Below are positions 46,606-59,482 of a stretch of DNA of 64,000 bases, one piece after another; within the stretch, counting starts at the first letter, position 1, and every line of letters begins with the position of its first letter. The translations under genes and the position numbers were made by a program. The DNA is from Erysipelothrix sp. HDW6A (GTDB taxonomy: Bacteria > Bacillota_I > Bacilli_A > Erysipelotrichales > Erysipelotrichaceae): the NCBI RefSeq assembly GCF_011400295.1, contig NZ_CP049859.1, forward strand, positions 62,001-126,000, given 5' to 3'. The notes under the pieces were generated by a model. The model ran no database searches, was not told where the DNA came from, and saw nothing but the letters and a program-made list of their open reading frames with translations.

Positions 46606-46621
46606 TCGGAGGTTTCCTATT

Positions 46622-47134
46622 ATGAAAACAAAAGATTTAGCCATTAGTGCCATCCTGATTGCAATTGGTATCGTTATTCCTATGGTTATGCCAATAAAAC
46701 TTTTCTTGCCACCTGCATCATACACGCTAGCGGCACATGTACCTGTATTTATCGCAATGTTTATATCTCCACTTATAGCTATTTTAGTTTCTTTGGGAAC
46801 AGCATTCGGGTTCTTGATGACTTCAACTCCAGAAATTGCTGCTCGTGCATTATCACACATTGTATTCGCTACAATTGGTGCACTATATATTCGCAAGCAT
46901 CCAGAAATGAAAGATAATCCAAAACAACTTATATTATTCTCAGTTTGGATTTCTCTCATCCATGTCATTGCTGAGATGATTGTGGTCACTCCATTCTTTA
47001 TCTCAGATCCATCAAAAGCATCACAGAGTTACCTAATCGTAGTTCTTGGTTTAGTCGGTGTTGGAGGCTTTGTACATAGTCTTGTAGACTTTAGTATCGC
47101 TTCGTTTATTCGAGACCGATTATCAAAAATATGA
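46622..47134 (+). CDS. niaX: niacin transporter NiaX
   Basis: A 170-residue integral membrane protein with about five or six helices, starting MKTKDLAISAILIAIGIVIPM, typical of ECF S-component-like NiaX proteins, which work with a shared energising module. The ATG follows GGAGG by nine bases; the longer in-frame reading runs through the operator and is rejected. Placement after niaR with two matching operators supports the assignment. Confidence 0.9.
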   Translation: MKTKDLAISAILIAIGIVIPMVMPIKLFLPPASYTLAAHVPVFIAMFISPLIAILVSLGTAFGFLMTSTPEIAARALSHIVFATIGALYIRKHPEMKDNPKQLILFSVWISLIHVIAEMIVVTPFFISDPSKASQSYLIVVLGLVGVGGFVHSLVDFSIASFIRDRLSKI

Positions 47135-47162
47135 TAGAATAGTCCCTAGGAGGACTTTTTTT

Positions 47163-47519
47163 ATGAAACCACTATTTATTTATTACCCTAAATGTTCAAC
47201 ATGTAAACGTGCAATTAAATATCTTGAAGAACATAACATTGATGTAGAGTATCGTGATATTATGACAGATAATCCAACGCGTGAGGAACTACAAAAATGG
47301 TTTGGTGAAAGCGGCTATCCAATCAAACGTTTCTTCAACACTTCAGGTATTGTTTACCGTGAAATGAAACTAAAAGATAAGTTGCCAACAATGACAGATG
47401 ATGAGGCTTTAGATTTATTAGCAACAACAGGACGTTTAATTCGTCGCCCTGTCATGGTTAGCGATAAAGGCATCTTCTTAGGATTCCACGAAGAAATGTA
47501 TGCTACATTAATTCCATGA
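47163..47519 (+). CDS. ArsC/Spx family thioredoxin-fold protein
   Basis: A 118-residue protein with redox motif CSTC at 11-14 and the family's RRPVMV segment near 94-99 before GFHEE. It belongs to the arsenate reductase-like YffB/YusI group; actual arsenate activity is not implied. Strong AGGAGG site. The stop overlaps the next start as ATGA. Confidence 0.88.
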   Translation: MKPLFIYYPKCSTCKRAIKYLEEHNIDVEYRDIMTDNPTREELQKWFGESGYPIKRFFNTSGIVYREMKLKDKLPTMTDDEALDLLATTGRLIRRPVMVSDKGIFLGFHEEMYATLIP

Positions 47520-48226
47520 TTTGTTTAATTTCACCTACAAAGACGCAAAAACACTCTGCGTCTTTATTTTATCAAGAACCAGTGTTTCTCCAACAATCCA
47601 TGGATATTCACAACACTATTTCTTCTTGGTCTCTTGAGGAGATACTAGTCAACTATAAAGTTTCAGAGAAATTAGCGAATAGCATCTACAAAACCAATAG
47701 TGAATTTGAAGAAAATAATCGCGCACTTTTTACGTATCAAGGTTCTAGCTTTAAGAATATGGAACGAGATGATTGGAACGAAGACGATTTAAAGTATGCA
47801 GAAGATCATCTGAGAATTCTATCTGCAATGTATGGAATCTTGAAGCCTAACGATTCTATTGGTCTTTATCGTCTAGACTTCCTTACAAAGTTCCATACGA
47901 ATCTTTATAATTTATGGCAGCCAGCGATTACTCAATATCTTAATGAACTGAAAATGCCAATTATTAACCTCGCATCTCAAGAGTATTCAGAAATGGTTGA
48001 TCTTGGTCAGTTGAAAGTTCCTTTTATTACCGTAAGTTTTCAAGAAATAGTTAATGGTAAAGCTATCGTTAAGAGTACCTATGCCAAAGTTGCTAGAGGC
48101 GTTATGGTAAAAGAAATCATCCAAAATAGAATCGATACTCTTGAGGAACTTAAAAAAGTATCTGTCTTGGATTACACTTTTGATAGTAATCGTTCTACAG
48201 ATACTCATTTTATTTATTCTAGGTAA
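47516..48226 (+). CDS. yaaA: YaaA family peroxide stress protein
   Basis: A 236-residue DUF328/YaaA protein: start ICLISPTKTQ, central ALFTYQGSSFKNMERDDWNEDDLKYAEDHLRILSAMYGILKP, and NLASQEYSEMV. In E. coli YaaA limits free iron and DNA damage under peroxide. Coupled to the ArsC-like gene, which hints at shared stress control. Confidence 0.92.
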   Translation: MICLISPTKTQKHSASLFYQEPVFLQQSMDIHNTISSWSLEEILVNYKVSEKLANSIYKTNSEFEENNRALFTYQGSSFKNMERDDWNEDDLKYAEDHLRILSAMYGILKPNDSIGLYRLDFLTKFHTNLYNLWQPAITQYLNELKMPIINLASQEYSEMVDLGQLKVPFITVSFQEIVNGKAIVKSTYAKVARGVMVKEIIQNRIDTLEELKKVSVLDYTFDSNRSTDTHFIYSR

Positions 48227-48230
48227 AAGA

Positions 48231-48284
48231 AAAACCGGAAATTGAAGTGAACCCAATAATTGGTCCTTCAAAATTCCGGTTTTT
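48231..48284. terminator. bidirectional terminator between yaaA and rplA
   Basis: Arms AAAACCGGAA and TTCCGGTTTT, an inner TTGAAG/CTTCAA stem and a CCAAT/ATTGG apex make a long imperfect hairpin with A and T runs outside. Confidence 0.85.
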
Positions 48285-48286
48285 AA

Positions 48287-48970
48287 TTAGTCTAATGTAA
48301 CTTTGATTCCAGGACCCATTGTTGTTGAAATAACAAGGTTCTTGATGAATGTACCTTTAACTGCTGCAGGACGAGCCTTAACAATTGTGTCATGTAAAGC
48401 ACGGAAGTTTTCTACTAATGCTTTGTCTTCGAATGATAATTTACCAACGATTGTGTTGATGTTTGATTCTTTGTCGACACGGTATTCAATTTTACCTTTT
48501 TTGATTTCTTCAACAGCTTTAGTTACGTCAGTTGTAACTGTTCCTGTTTTAGGGTTTGGCATAAGACCTTTAGGACCTAAAACACGACCTAATTTTCCTA
48601 ATTCACCCATCATGTCTGGTGTTGCAACGATAATATCGAAGTCAAACCAACCATTTTTTACTTCTTCAAGAATTTCTTTTCCACCTACGTAGTCTGCTCC
48701 AGCGTCTTTAGCTTCTTGTTCTTTAGCACCTTGTGTAACAACAAGAACTTTTTGTGAACGACCTGTTCCATGTGGCAATACCATTGCACCACGGATTTGT
48801 TGGTCAGCGTGACGTGGGTCAACATTTAAGTTGTATGAAACTTCTACAGTTGGATCAAATTTAACAAATGATGTTTCACGTAATACTTTAAGTGCTTCAT
48901 CGATTGAATAAACTTTTGAACGATCGACTAATTCACTAACTTTTTTCTTATTTTTTGATACTTTAGCCAT
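48287..48970 (-). CDS. rplA: 50S ribosomal protein L1
   Basis: The 227-residue L1, with [29 protein letters not shown] near 43-71 and [16 protein letters not shown] near 133-148. It builds the L1 stalk and, in many bacteria, represses its own mRNA. Six bases after rplK, with a GGAGG site. Confidence 0.97.
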   Translation of the reverse strand: MAKVSKNKKKVSELVDRSKVYSIDEALKVLRETSFVKFDPTVEVSYNLNVDPRHADQQIRGAMVLPHGTGRSQKVLVVTQGAKEQEAKDAGADYVGGKEILEEVKNGWFDFDIIVATPDMMGELGKLGRVLGPKGLMPNPKTGTVTTDVTKAVEEIKKGKIEYRVDKESNINTIVGKLSFEDKALVENFRALHDTIVKARPAAVKGTFIKNLVISTTMGPGIKVTLD

Positions 48971-48975
48971 TGTGC

Positions 48976-49398
48976 TTAGTCCTCCATTCCTTCAATTTTG
49001 ATACCCATGTTTCTTGCTGTACCACCAACAATACGCATAGCACCTTCAACATCATTTGCATTCAAGTCAGGTAATTTATACTCTGCAATTTCACGCAATT
49101 GAGCTTCAGTAATTGTACCAACGACTGCTTTGTTTGGTGTAGCTGAACCACTTTGGATACCAGCTGCACGTTTTAACAAGATAGCAGCAGGTGTTGTTTT
49201 TAATACAAAATCAAATGATTTATCATCATAGACTGTAATAACAACAGGAACGATATCACCAGCACGATCACGAGTAGCATCATTAAATGCTGTTGTGAAC
49301 TGCGGCATGTTAATACCAACACCAGCTAATGCAGGTCCTGGTTTTGCGCCTCCAGCTGGAAACTGAAGTTTCGCGATTTTAGCAACTCTTTTACTCAC
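48976..49398 (-). CDS. rplK: 50S ribosomal protein L11
   Basis: The 140-residue L11: [22 protein letters not shown] near the start and the C-terminal signature [25 protein letters not shown]. Start GTG with AAAGGAGG. Heads a two-gene operon with rplA, away from nusG. Confidence 0.97.
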   Translation of the reverse strand: MSKRVAKIAKLQFPAGGAKPGPALAGVGINMPQFTTAFNDATRDRAGDIVPVVITVYDDKSFDFVLKTTPAAILLKRAAGIQSGSATPNKAVVGTITEAQLREIAEYKLPDLNANDVEGAMRIVGGTARNMGIKIEGMED

Positions 49399-49432
49399 AA
49401 GACATTCCTCCTTTATTTTTGATTGTCCGTGT

Positions 49433-49478
49433 TGTGGTTAGATGAATGGTTGCATCACTCTCCCACACAAAAACACCT
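49433..49478 (-). promoter_or_regulatory. leader hairpin of rplK-rplA, possible L1 autoregulation site
   Basis: Imperfect stem in the 5' UTR: GTGTGG against CCACAACAC (extra bases bulged) and an inner GATG against CATC. This loosely resembles an L1 mRNA site; tentative. Confidence 0.35.
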
Positions 49479-49492
49479 TTTCAGGCTTGATT

Positions 49493-49522
49493 ATTATACT
49501 TCATTTATTACCCTAGTGTCAA
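49493..49522 (-). promoter_or_regulatory. rplK: promoter of rplK-rplA
   Basis: -35 TTGACA at 49517-49522, -10 TATAAT at 49493-49498, spacer 18. Confidence 0.85.
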
Positions 49523-49812
49523 TGATTATGTAGGTATTGCCTGTTAATTGAGGCCTTTTCAAGAAAAGACAGACTTTTTATCTTAATTTTCATTAACAAA
49601 GATAATTTCTTTTCATCAATCTGACTATTACTCCTTATTATAAAGCATTCTTTAAGAAAAAAGTATTATTCTAAAATAAATAGGCATTCATCTTCGATTG
49701 GAAATTAAAAGAGACAGGGTCACTATGAATTAGTGCTTGTTTCTTAAAATTATATATCAAACTTTAATAAGTATATCCAAAATAAATGTTTCGCTTTTAT
49801 AAGTAAACAGTC
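49523..49812. other. intergenic stretch without a recognised gene
   Basis: AT-rich, no ORF with a ribosome site, no clear terminator for the PHP gene and no repeat seen. Confidence 0.5.
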
Positions 49813-50694
49813 TTATTTTACGAGTCTATCCACAACTTTATTGAAGTAATCTTCAGGGAAGATGATTTTTCCAAGTTCAATAGCTGGCTTTATTTTACCG
49901 TGGAAATCACTACCACAAGTTATCAGTTTATTATGTTCCAAAGCATAGTCTTCATAAAACTTAATTTGCTCATTTGAATGGTAGCTACTATATGCCTCGA
50001 TGCCATCTAAACCACTTGTCATTATTTCATTAAGTAGTTGTGGGTCATCTTTAATGTTATGTCCCGGATGTGCGAATACCGCTGTTCCACCAGTCTCGTG
50101 AATTAGAGAAATAATAGAATCTAGTGTTGGGATTTCAATTGGAATATAGGCAGGTTTACCTTGAGCACAATACGCCCAGTAAAAGTTTACATAAGGGTTG
50201 TCAGCAAGCGAACCTCCTGGCATGAACGGTTTAAGTATTTCTAGACCTTTATTTTCCGGCTCATCAAAAGCTGCCTCAGCAATCATTTCCCCAGTAACGA
50301 TACCGTCAATTTGTAGCTCTTCAATTTTATCGTGATTCACATAAATACCTAATGCTTCAACAAGTCGGATTCTTTCTTTTGAACCATCTCTTTCTTGATT
50401 TAGTAAATCTACACCTAATTGATTAAATCGAGGATTTTCGATATCAATATTATATCCAAGAATATGGAGATTGGTGTCTTTATAGGCACAATCAATTTCT
50501 ATCGCTGGGATAACGGTAATACCTTTGCTTTTGCCAACTCTCATCATTTCTTGCACACCAGCAATACTATTATGGTCCGCAAGACTTACGTACTTAAGTC
50601 CAGCTTTATCGCAAAGATCAACTAAAGTTTCAATATCATAATCACCATCTAAACTATTATTACTATGCATGTGTAAATCCAAAATGGGTTTCAT
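49813..50694 (-). CDS. PHP domain phosphoesterase
   Basis: A 293-residue metal-dependent phosphoesterase. PHP motifs: DLHMHSNNSLDG at 6-17, SLADHNSI, PAIEID, VFAHPGHN and GSDFHG. This pattern fits the RNase AM/nucleoside bisphosphatase and histidinol-phosphatase-like branch; the substrate is not fixed. Its AGGAGG site is strong. Confidence 0.88.
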   Translation of the reverse strand: MKPILDLHMHSNNSLDGDYDIETLVDLCDKAGLKYVSLADHNSIAGVQEMMRVGKSKGITVIPAIEIDCAYKDTNLHILGYNIDIENPRFNQLGVDLLNQERDGSKERIRLVEALGIYVNHDKIEELQIDGIVTGEMIAEAAFDEPENKGLEILKPFMPGGSLADNPYVNFYWAYCAQGKPAYIPIEIPTLDSIISLIHETGGTAVFAHPGHNIKDDPQLLNEIMTSGLDGIEAYSSYHSNEQIKFYEDYALEHNKLITCGSDFHGKIKPAIELGKIIFPEDYFNKVVDRLVK

Positions 50695-50765
50695 AAGATA
50701 ATCCCTCCTATTTTCAATTATACATGGAAAGATTGAAAATTTGTTTCCAATCTATGTTAAAACAA

Positions 50766-50791
50766 TTAAAAACAATCCCAAAGGATTGCTT
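50766..50791 (-). terminator. terminator of the DUF2785 gene
   Basis: On the minus strand CAATCC, four-base loop, GGATTG, then GTTTTTA. Confidence 0.6.
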
Positions 50792-50808
50792 TTAATACTA
50801 ATTATATA

Positions 50809-51627
50809 TTAAAATACTCTGAATTCTTGATAATATCTCTTCAATATTCCTTCAATAGTATTAGATATTTTAGGAACAAGGATTTCATTAACATTTAAGC
50901 TAAAATAGAAGGACATTAAAAAATTCTTCCAACAAACGTTATATACACCATGAATAAGTAATTCATCAGATACTCTTGTAATCCAATTAGAGATTTCTTC
51001 TTCAGATGGATTTTGACTTTTTATGAACTGTACAAGTGCTTCCGCGAGACGTCCTTCTTCACCATAATGAAAGTTTTCCACATCAATTAAGGCATGTTTT
51101 ATGCTTTCTAAGAACCTTTGATAGTCTCTTCGACTAAATAGAGGTGACTTTGCGATTGCTCCCATTAAGTCAGCACCATGAGCAAAAGCGTGTGCCCATC
51201 CAAACTCTTCTACAAATCCTCGGTTATCTTTTTCTTGCATCATATAATTCAGTGTTACATCGACAAGATGACTCTCTGTGTAGGCAGGTATCCATTTTTC
51301 TTTATAATGGTCGTTTAGAAGTTGAACTAACAATAAGCTTGAAAATGCTCTTTCAAATGTAGTGTCTTCAAATGGTTGATCAATCCCAATAAATAATGTT
51401 TTGTTATCAATAATATGTCGCAACATTTTCATTTTCTGTTTATGGTTAACTCTACCATTTGATAGTAGCTGTCCCCAAGCTGAATAAATTGTATCATCTC
51501 TAAGCTCTGAATTTGTATTACCGATATTTTCTAACATTGTATCTAGAACAATATCTTGTAGCATATCGTTTGATACTAAGTTTTCGTTGATTAATGTGAT
51601 TGTTGATTGTATTTGGTTTGTATCCAT
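50809..51627 (-). CDS. DUF2785 family protein
   Basis: A 272-residue, largely helical protein with the family signature GFVEEFGWAHAFAHGADLMGAIAKS near 127-151, where the family has a W-HA-AHGAD motif, and the RDDTIYSAWGQLL segment near 43-55. Function unknown. Good GGAGGAAG ribosome site. Single gene between the rRNA terminator and the PHP gene. Confidence 0.82.
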   Translation of the reverse strand: MDTNQIQSTITLINENLVSNDMLQDIVLDTMLENIGNTNSELRDDTIYSAWGQLLSNGRVNHKQKMKMLRHIIDNKTLFIGIDQPFEDTTFERAFSSLLLVQLLNDHYKEKWIPAYTESHLVDVTLNYMMQEKDNRGFVEEFGWAHAFAHGADLMGAIAKSPLFSRRDYQRFLESIKHALIDVENFHYGEEGRLAEALVQFIKSQNPSEEEISNWITRVSDELLIHGVYNVCWKNFLMSFYFSLNVNEILVPKISNTIEGILKRYYQEFRVF

Positions 51628-51702
51628 TTAACTTCCTCCTTCTAAACAGTATCGATTAGTATACTGTTAGAAACCATTTCATTATACCATGCATGAAAGC
51701 AT

Positions 51703-51730
51703 AAAAAAAGGAACACCGAGAAGGTGTTCC
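51703..51730 (-). terminator. terminator of the rRNA operon
   Basis: On the minus strand GGAACACC, short loop, GGTGTTCC, seven T residues, just after 5S. Confidence 0.88.
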
Positions 51731-51735
51731 GAATT

Positions 51736-51850
51736 ACCTGGCAATGAGCTATCTTCACTAGAGCGTGCCTAGCTATTGTCGCCGCTAAAGTGCTTAACTT
51801 CTGTGTTCGGGATGGGAACAGGTGTGACCACTTCGCAACTATCACCAGAT
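51736..51850 (-). rRNA. 5S ribosomal RNA
   Basis: Minus strand begins near TCTGGTGATAG, contains the 5S core CACACCTGTTCCCATCCCG and GAACACAGAAGTTAAGC, and ends near GCCAGG, which pairs with the start. Ends are approximate. Confidence 0.93.
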
Positions 51851-51879
51851 CAATTGCTTTTACTGAGAGATAATCTCTC

Positions 51880-51893
51880 AAAACTGAATAATA
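51880..51893 (-). promoter_or_regulatory. 23S processing stem, 3' arm
   Basis: TATTATTCAGTTTT on the minus strand, perfectly complementary to the arm at 55014-55027. Confidence 0.78.
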
Positions 51894-51934
51894 AAGTGTG
51901 ACTCTTAGTTCTTTTCAAATAGTTGTGGTGTGTG

Positions 51935-54841
<2,907 letters not shown>

Positions 54842-55013
54842 CATGGTTTTGCGCCTGATTGTTTAAAATCAGTTTTTGTGTTTATCAGCTGTTGATAAAC
54901 GTGTGTTCGCTTTGCTTAAGTTACTGTTTGTTTAACTTGATGTAAATCTAGTTTTCAACTATTCGAAAAGACCTACTGATGTCTATATCTCTATTTCTAT
55001 CTATTGTCTTCTC

Positions 55014-55027
55014 TATTATTCAGTTTT
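55014..55027 (-). promoter_or_regulatory. 23S processing stem, 5' arm
   Basis: AAAACTGAATAATA on the minus strand, pairs with 51880-51893; RNase III-type processing stem. Confidence 0.78.
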
Positions 55028-55072
55028 CAAAGATCATTCATTTCTTCTGAGATTCTTATTAAAAAGCCTCTC

Positions 55073-55089
55073 AAAACTAAACAGGAAAC
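55073..55089 (-). promoter_or_regulatory. 16S processing stem, 3' arm
   Basis: GTTTCCTGTTTAGTTTT on the minus strand, 17 bases fully complementary to 56727-56743. Confidence 0.82.
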
Positions 55090-55130
55090 TTTGTGTCAAT
55101 TCCGCTTCTTTCTTAAGTGTATTACTCCTT

Positions 55131-56668
<1,538 letters not shown>

Positions 56669-56726
56669 TTCTTTCTCTTTAACTCTGACGAGTTTATTTC
56701 TATCTAAAATTACTATTGAAATTGAC

Positions 56727-56743
56727 GTTTCCTGTTTAGTTTT
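56727..56743 (-). promoter_or_regulatory. 16S processing stem, 5' arm
   Basis: AAAACTAAACAGGAAAC on the minus strand, upstream of 16S; pairs with 55073-55089. Confidence 0.82.
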
Positions 56744-56782
56744 CAAAGACCTTTTTGCGCCTCGTTCCCTTAGCGCTTGTAC

Positions 56783-56811
56783 ATAATATCATTCATTCTA
56801 TTCACTGTCAA
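56783..56811 (-). promoter_or_regulatory. rRNA operon promoter
   Basis: -35 TTGACA at 56806-56811, -10 TATTAT at 56783-56788, spacer 17, about 115 bases before 16S. Only one promoter is evident. Confidence 0.85.
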
Positions 56812-56891
56812 CGCTTTTAACAACTTTTTATTTTTTATTTTCATTTTCTTCACATCTACACCATTTTATCCCTCTAAACACTGCGTTTTAG

Positions 56892-56925
56892 AAAAAAAAC
56901 ACGACCTAAATTTCTTTAGGCCATG
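56892..56925 (-). terminator. terminator of the GNAT gene upstream of the rRNA operon
   Basis: On the minus strand GGCCTAAA, GAAA loop, TTTAGGTC, then a T run. Confidence 0.75.
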
Positions 56926-57340
56926 CCATTGTTTTTTCATTTATCTGTAATTCTTCATTTATATTTATTTCGATTATTCCAAAGTCTTCACGTTCATAAA
57001 ACTTTATTGCTTCTTCATTAAATTCATAGACATCCAAAATCAGCTCATCATATTTTAACTTTAGGTAATCAATCATCGATTTCCCATATCCTTGAGAACG
57101 GTATTTTTTATCAATAAATATTCCAGCAAGATAATAACCTTCAGTAACACCAGCGAAGCCAATTATTTCATTATTATGTTCCATAATATAGATATTACTA
57201 TTTTCCATGGACTCTTTGACTTCATCTTTATGTTTAAGCCAATATTTTTTATCTATCTTATGATGAACTTCAGTATTCACTTCCAACCATAGATCAATCA
57301 CCTTATTTAATTCAGGTATTTCCATATATCTAATATTCAT
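56906..57340 (-). CDS. GNAT family N-acetyltransferase
   Basis: A 144-residue GNAT protein: central EIIGFAGVTEGYYLAGIFIDKKYRSQGYGKSMIDYLK with the acetyl-CoA loop RSQGYG near 83-88, then DVYEFNEEAIKFYEREDFGII. Resembles YjaB/PhnO-type acetyltransferases; substrate unknown. AAAAGGAGTG ribosome site. It sits between tkt and the rRNA promoter. Confidence 0.88.
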   Translation of the reverse strand: MNIRYMEIPELNKVIDLWLEVNTEVHHKIDKKYWLKHKDEVKESMENSNIYIMEHNNEIIGFAGVTEGYYLAGIFIDKKYRSQGYGKSMIDYLKLKYDELILDVYEFNEEAIKFYEREDFGIIEININEELQINEKTMAWPKEI

Positions 57341-57354
57341 AAGTCACTCCTTTT

Positions 57355-57382
57355 AGAAGAAAAGTCAGGGAACCCTGACTTT
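57355..57382 (-). terminator. terminator after tkt
   Basis: On the minus strand AAAGTCAGG, four-base loop, CCTGACTTT, then a short pyrimidine tract; lies before the GNAT start. Confidence 0.65.
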
Positions 57383-57392
57383 CATCTATTAT

Positions 57393-59372
57393 TTATTTTA
57401 AGTTTGCTTTAACTTTTTCTACAATATTTTCTACTGTAAAGCCAAAGTATTTGAATAAATCATCGCCTTTACCTGATGCGCCAAAGCCATCAAGTGTAAC
57501 AGCAACACCATCAAACCCTAAGATACGTCCCCATGATAAGGATGATCCCGCTTCAACTACAGCGCGATTTGTGATTGTACGTGGTAGTACAGTTTCTTGA
57601 TATTCTTTTGATTGTTCATTAAAGAGTTCAAGACATGGCATACTAATAACACGCGCTTTGATCCCTTCTTCTTCTAAAGCCTTTGCAGCATCGATAGAAA
57701 TAGAAACTTCGGAACCTGTCGCAACAATCGCAACATCTGTGTTTTCTTTACCATAAACGATATAGCCACCTTTAAGAGCATCTTCGCCTGTTGCTTCCAA
57801 CTGTGGTAAGTTTTGACGTGACAAGATAAGTCCTACAGGTGTTGTTTTTGAAGTAAGAGCTAAGACCCAACCATAAGCTGTTTCTTTTGCATCAGCTGGT
57901 CTGAATGTATAGAAGTTTGGTTGTGAACGTAACATTGTAAGTTGTTCTACTGGTTCGTGTGTTGGACCATCTTCCCCAACTCCAATACTATCGTGAGTTA
58001 ATACATAAGTAAGAGGTACGTTCATTAATGAACTTAAACGTGCCATTGGTTTTAAGAAATCAGCGAATACAAAGAATGTTGCAACGTAAGATTTTAGACC
58101 ACCATATAGTGTTAGTCCATTACCCATAGCTGCCATTGCGTGTTCACGAACACCAAAGTGAAGATTACGTCCACCATAGTTTTCTGAACTGAATGATGTT
58201 TCACCATCCAATGCTGTCATATTTGAGGAAGCAAGGTCTGCCGAGCCACCGAAAATATTCTTATAGGTATCTTTGAGACGGTTTAACATCATACCCGATA
58301 CAACACGTGTAGAAATCGCTTTGTTTTCAAATTCAAAGAGTTCTTTATTTGCTATCAATTCTTCAACAGTAATATCTGTAAAGTCTTTTTCCCATTGTTG
58401 CGCTAGTTCAGGATATTCTTTTGAGTAATCTGAGAACATTTCTTCCCACACTTCATGAGTTTTTGTACCTTCTTCAGCAATCTCTTTATAATGAGCATAC
58501 ACTTCTTCAGGAACAAAGAATGGTTCTTGACTTGGGTACTCTAAGAATTCTTTGAGTGATTTAACACCTTCAACACCTAGTGGTGCACCGTGTGCTCCCG
58601 ATGTTCCTTCTTTTGGACTACCAAATCCAATTTGTGTTCTAACTTCAATAAAGGATGGTTTATCAGTATTAGCTTTAGCAGCTGTAATTGCAGCGTTAAT
58701 TGCTTCAAGGTCATTTCCATCTTCTACTAAGAATGTTTCAAAACCGTATGCTTCGTATCGCGCACGAACATTTTCTTTAAATGCAAGATCAGTATTTCCT
58801 TCAATTGTAATATTGTTGGAATCATAAATAACGATTAAGCGACCTAATTCTAAAGTACCTGCTAATGATGATGCTTCAGAAGTAATTCCTTCCATCATAC
58901 ATCCGTCACCACTTAATACAAATGTATAGTTGTCGACAACATCGTATCCAGGGCGATTGTATTTAGCAGCTAGGTGCTCTTGTGCCATTGCCATACCAAC
59001 AGCTGTAGCAAGACCTGCACCAAGTGGTCCAGTTGTAGCTTCTACACCATCTGTATGACCAAATTCTGGGTGACCTGCTGTTTTTGAGTTTAATTGACGG
59101 AAATCTTTCAAATCTTCAATACTTACATCATATCCAAAGACATGTAGTAGTGAATACAATAACGCTGATGCGTGACCTGCTGACAAGATAAAGCGATCGC
59201 GGTTTATCCATTTGCTATCTTTCACATCAAAATTCATGTGATTTGCCCACAATGTATATGCTATAGGTGCAGCTCCAAGTGGCATACCAGGATGTCCTGA
59301 GTTTGCTTGTTGAACTGCATCAACTGATAATGTACGTAATGTATTTACTGCTAATTTTTCTATTGATACCAT
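57393..59372 (-). CDS. tkt: transketolase
   Basis: A 659-residue thiamine diphosphate enzyme of the pentose phosphate pathway. Visible: QANSGHPGMPLGAAPIAY near 21-38, the cofactor motif GDGCMMEGITSEA, HDSIGVGEDGPTHEPVEQL in the middle domain, and the C-terminal regulatory domain. ATG after AAAAGGGG. Own promoter and terminator. Confidence 0.97.
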   Translation of the reverse strand: MVSIEKLAVNTLRTLSVDAVQQANSGHPGMPLGAAPIAYTLWANHMNFDVKDSKWINRDRFILSAGHASALLYSLLHVFGYDVSIEDLKDFRQLNSKTAGHPEFGHTDGVEATTGPLGAGLATAVGMAMAQEHLAAKYNRPGYDVVDNYTFVLSGDGCMMEGITSEASSLAGTLELGRLIVIYDSNNITIEGNTDLAFKENVRARYEAYGFETFLVEDGNDLEAINAAITAAKANTDKPSFIEVRTQIGFGSPKEGTSGAHGAPLGVEGVKSLKEFLEYPSQEPFFVPEEVYAHYKEIAEEGTKTHEVWEEMFSDYSKEYPELAQQWEKDFTDITVEELIANKELFEFENKAISTRVVSGMMLNRLKDTYKNIFGGSADLASSNMTALDGETSFSSENYGGRNLHFGVREHAMAAMGNGLTLYGGLKSYVATFFVFADFLKPMARLSSLMNVPLTYVLTHDSIGVGEDGPTHEPVEQLTMLRSQPNFYTFRPADAKETAYGWVLALTSKTTPVGLILSRQNLPQLEATGEDALKGGYIVYGKENTDVAIVATGSEVSISIDAAKALEEEGIKARVISMPCLELFNEQSKEYQETVLPRTITNRAVVEAGSSLSWGRILGFDGVAVTLDGFGASGKGDDLFKYFGFTVENIVEKVKANLK

Positions 59373-59395
59373 AAATTACCCCTTTTCTTACCAAT

Positions 59396-59424
59396 ATCAT
59401 ACTGTAAAATCGCTATACATTCAA
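59396..59424 (-). promoter_or_regulatory. tkt: promoter of tkt
   Basis: -35 TTGAAT at 59419-59424, -10 TATGAT at 59396-59401, spacer 17. Confidence 0.7.
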
Positions 59425-59456
59425 TTGCTTAGTATGGCAATATTCTCAGTAAAAAG

Positions 59457-59482
59457 AAAAAAACTGACAGTGTCAGTTTTTT
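59457..59482 (-). terminator. terminator of pgm
   Basis: On the minus strand AAAACTGAC, ACT loop, GTCAGTTTT and T run; begins at the pgm stop. Confidence 0.87.

Larger units (their letters stand above)
54842..55130 (-). other. 16S-23S internal transcribed spacer without tRNA
   Basis: About 290 bases with 16S and 23S processing-stem arms and no tRNA-Ile or tRNA-Ala cloverleaf. Confidence 0.8.

Noticed and set aside
46565-46621. N-terminal extension of niaX
   Set aside because: It runs through the terminator and operator; the ATG at 46622 has the ribosome site.
54842-55130. tRNA genes in the 16S-23S spacer
   Set aside because: No TTC loop motif or cloverleaf could be found.
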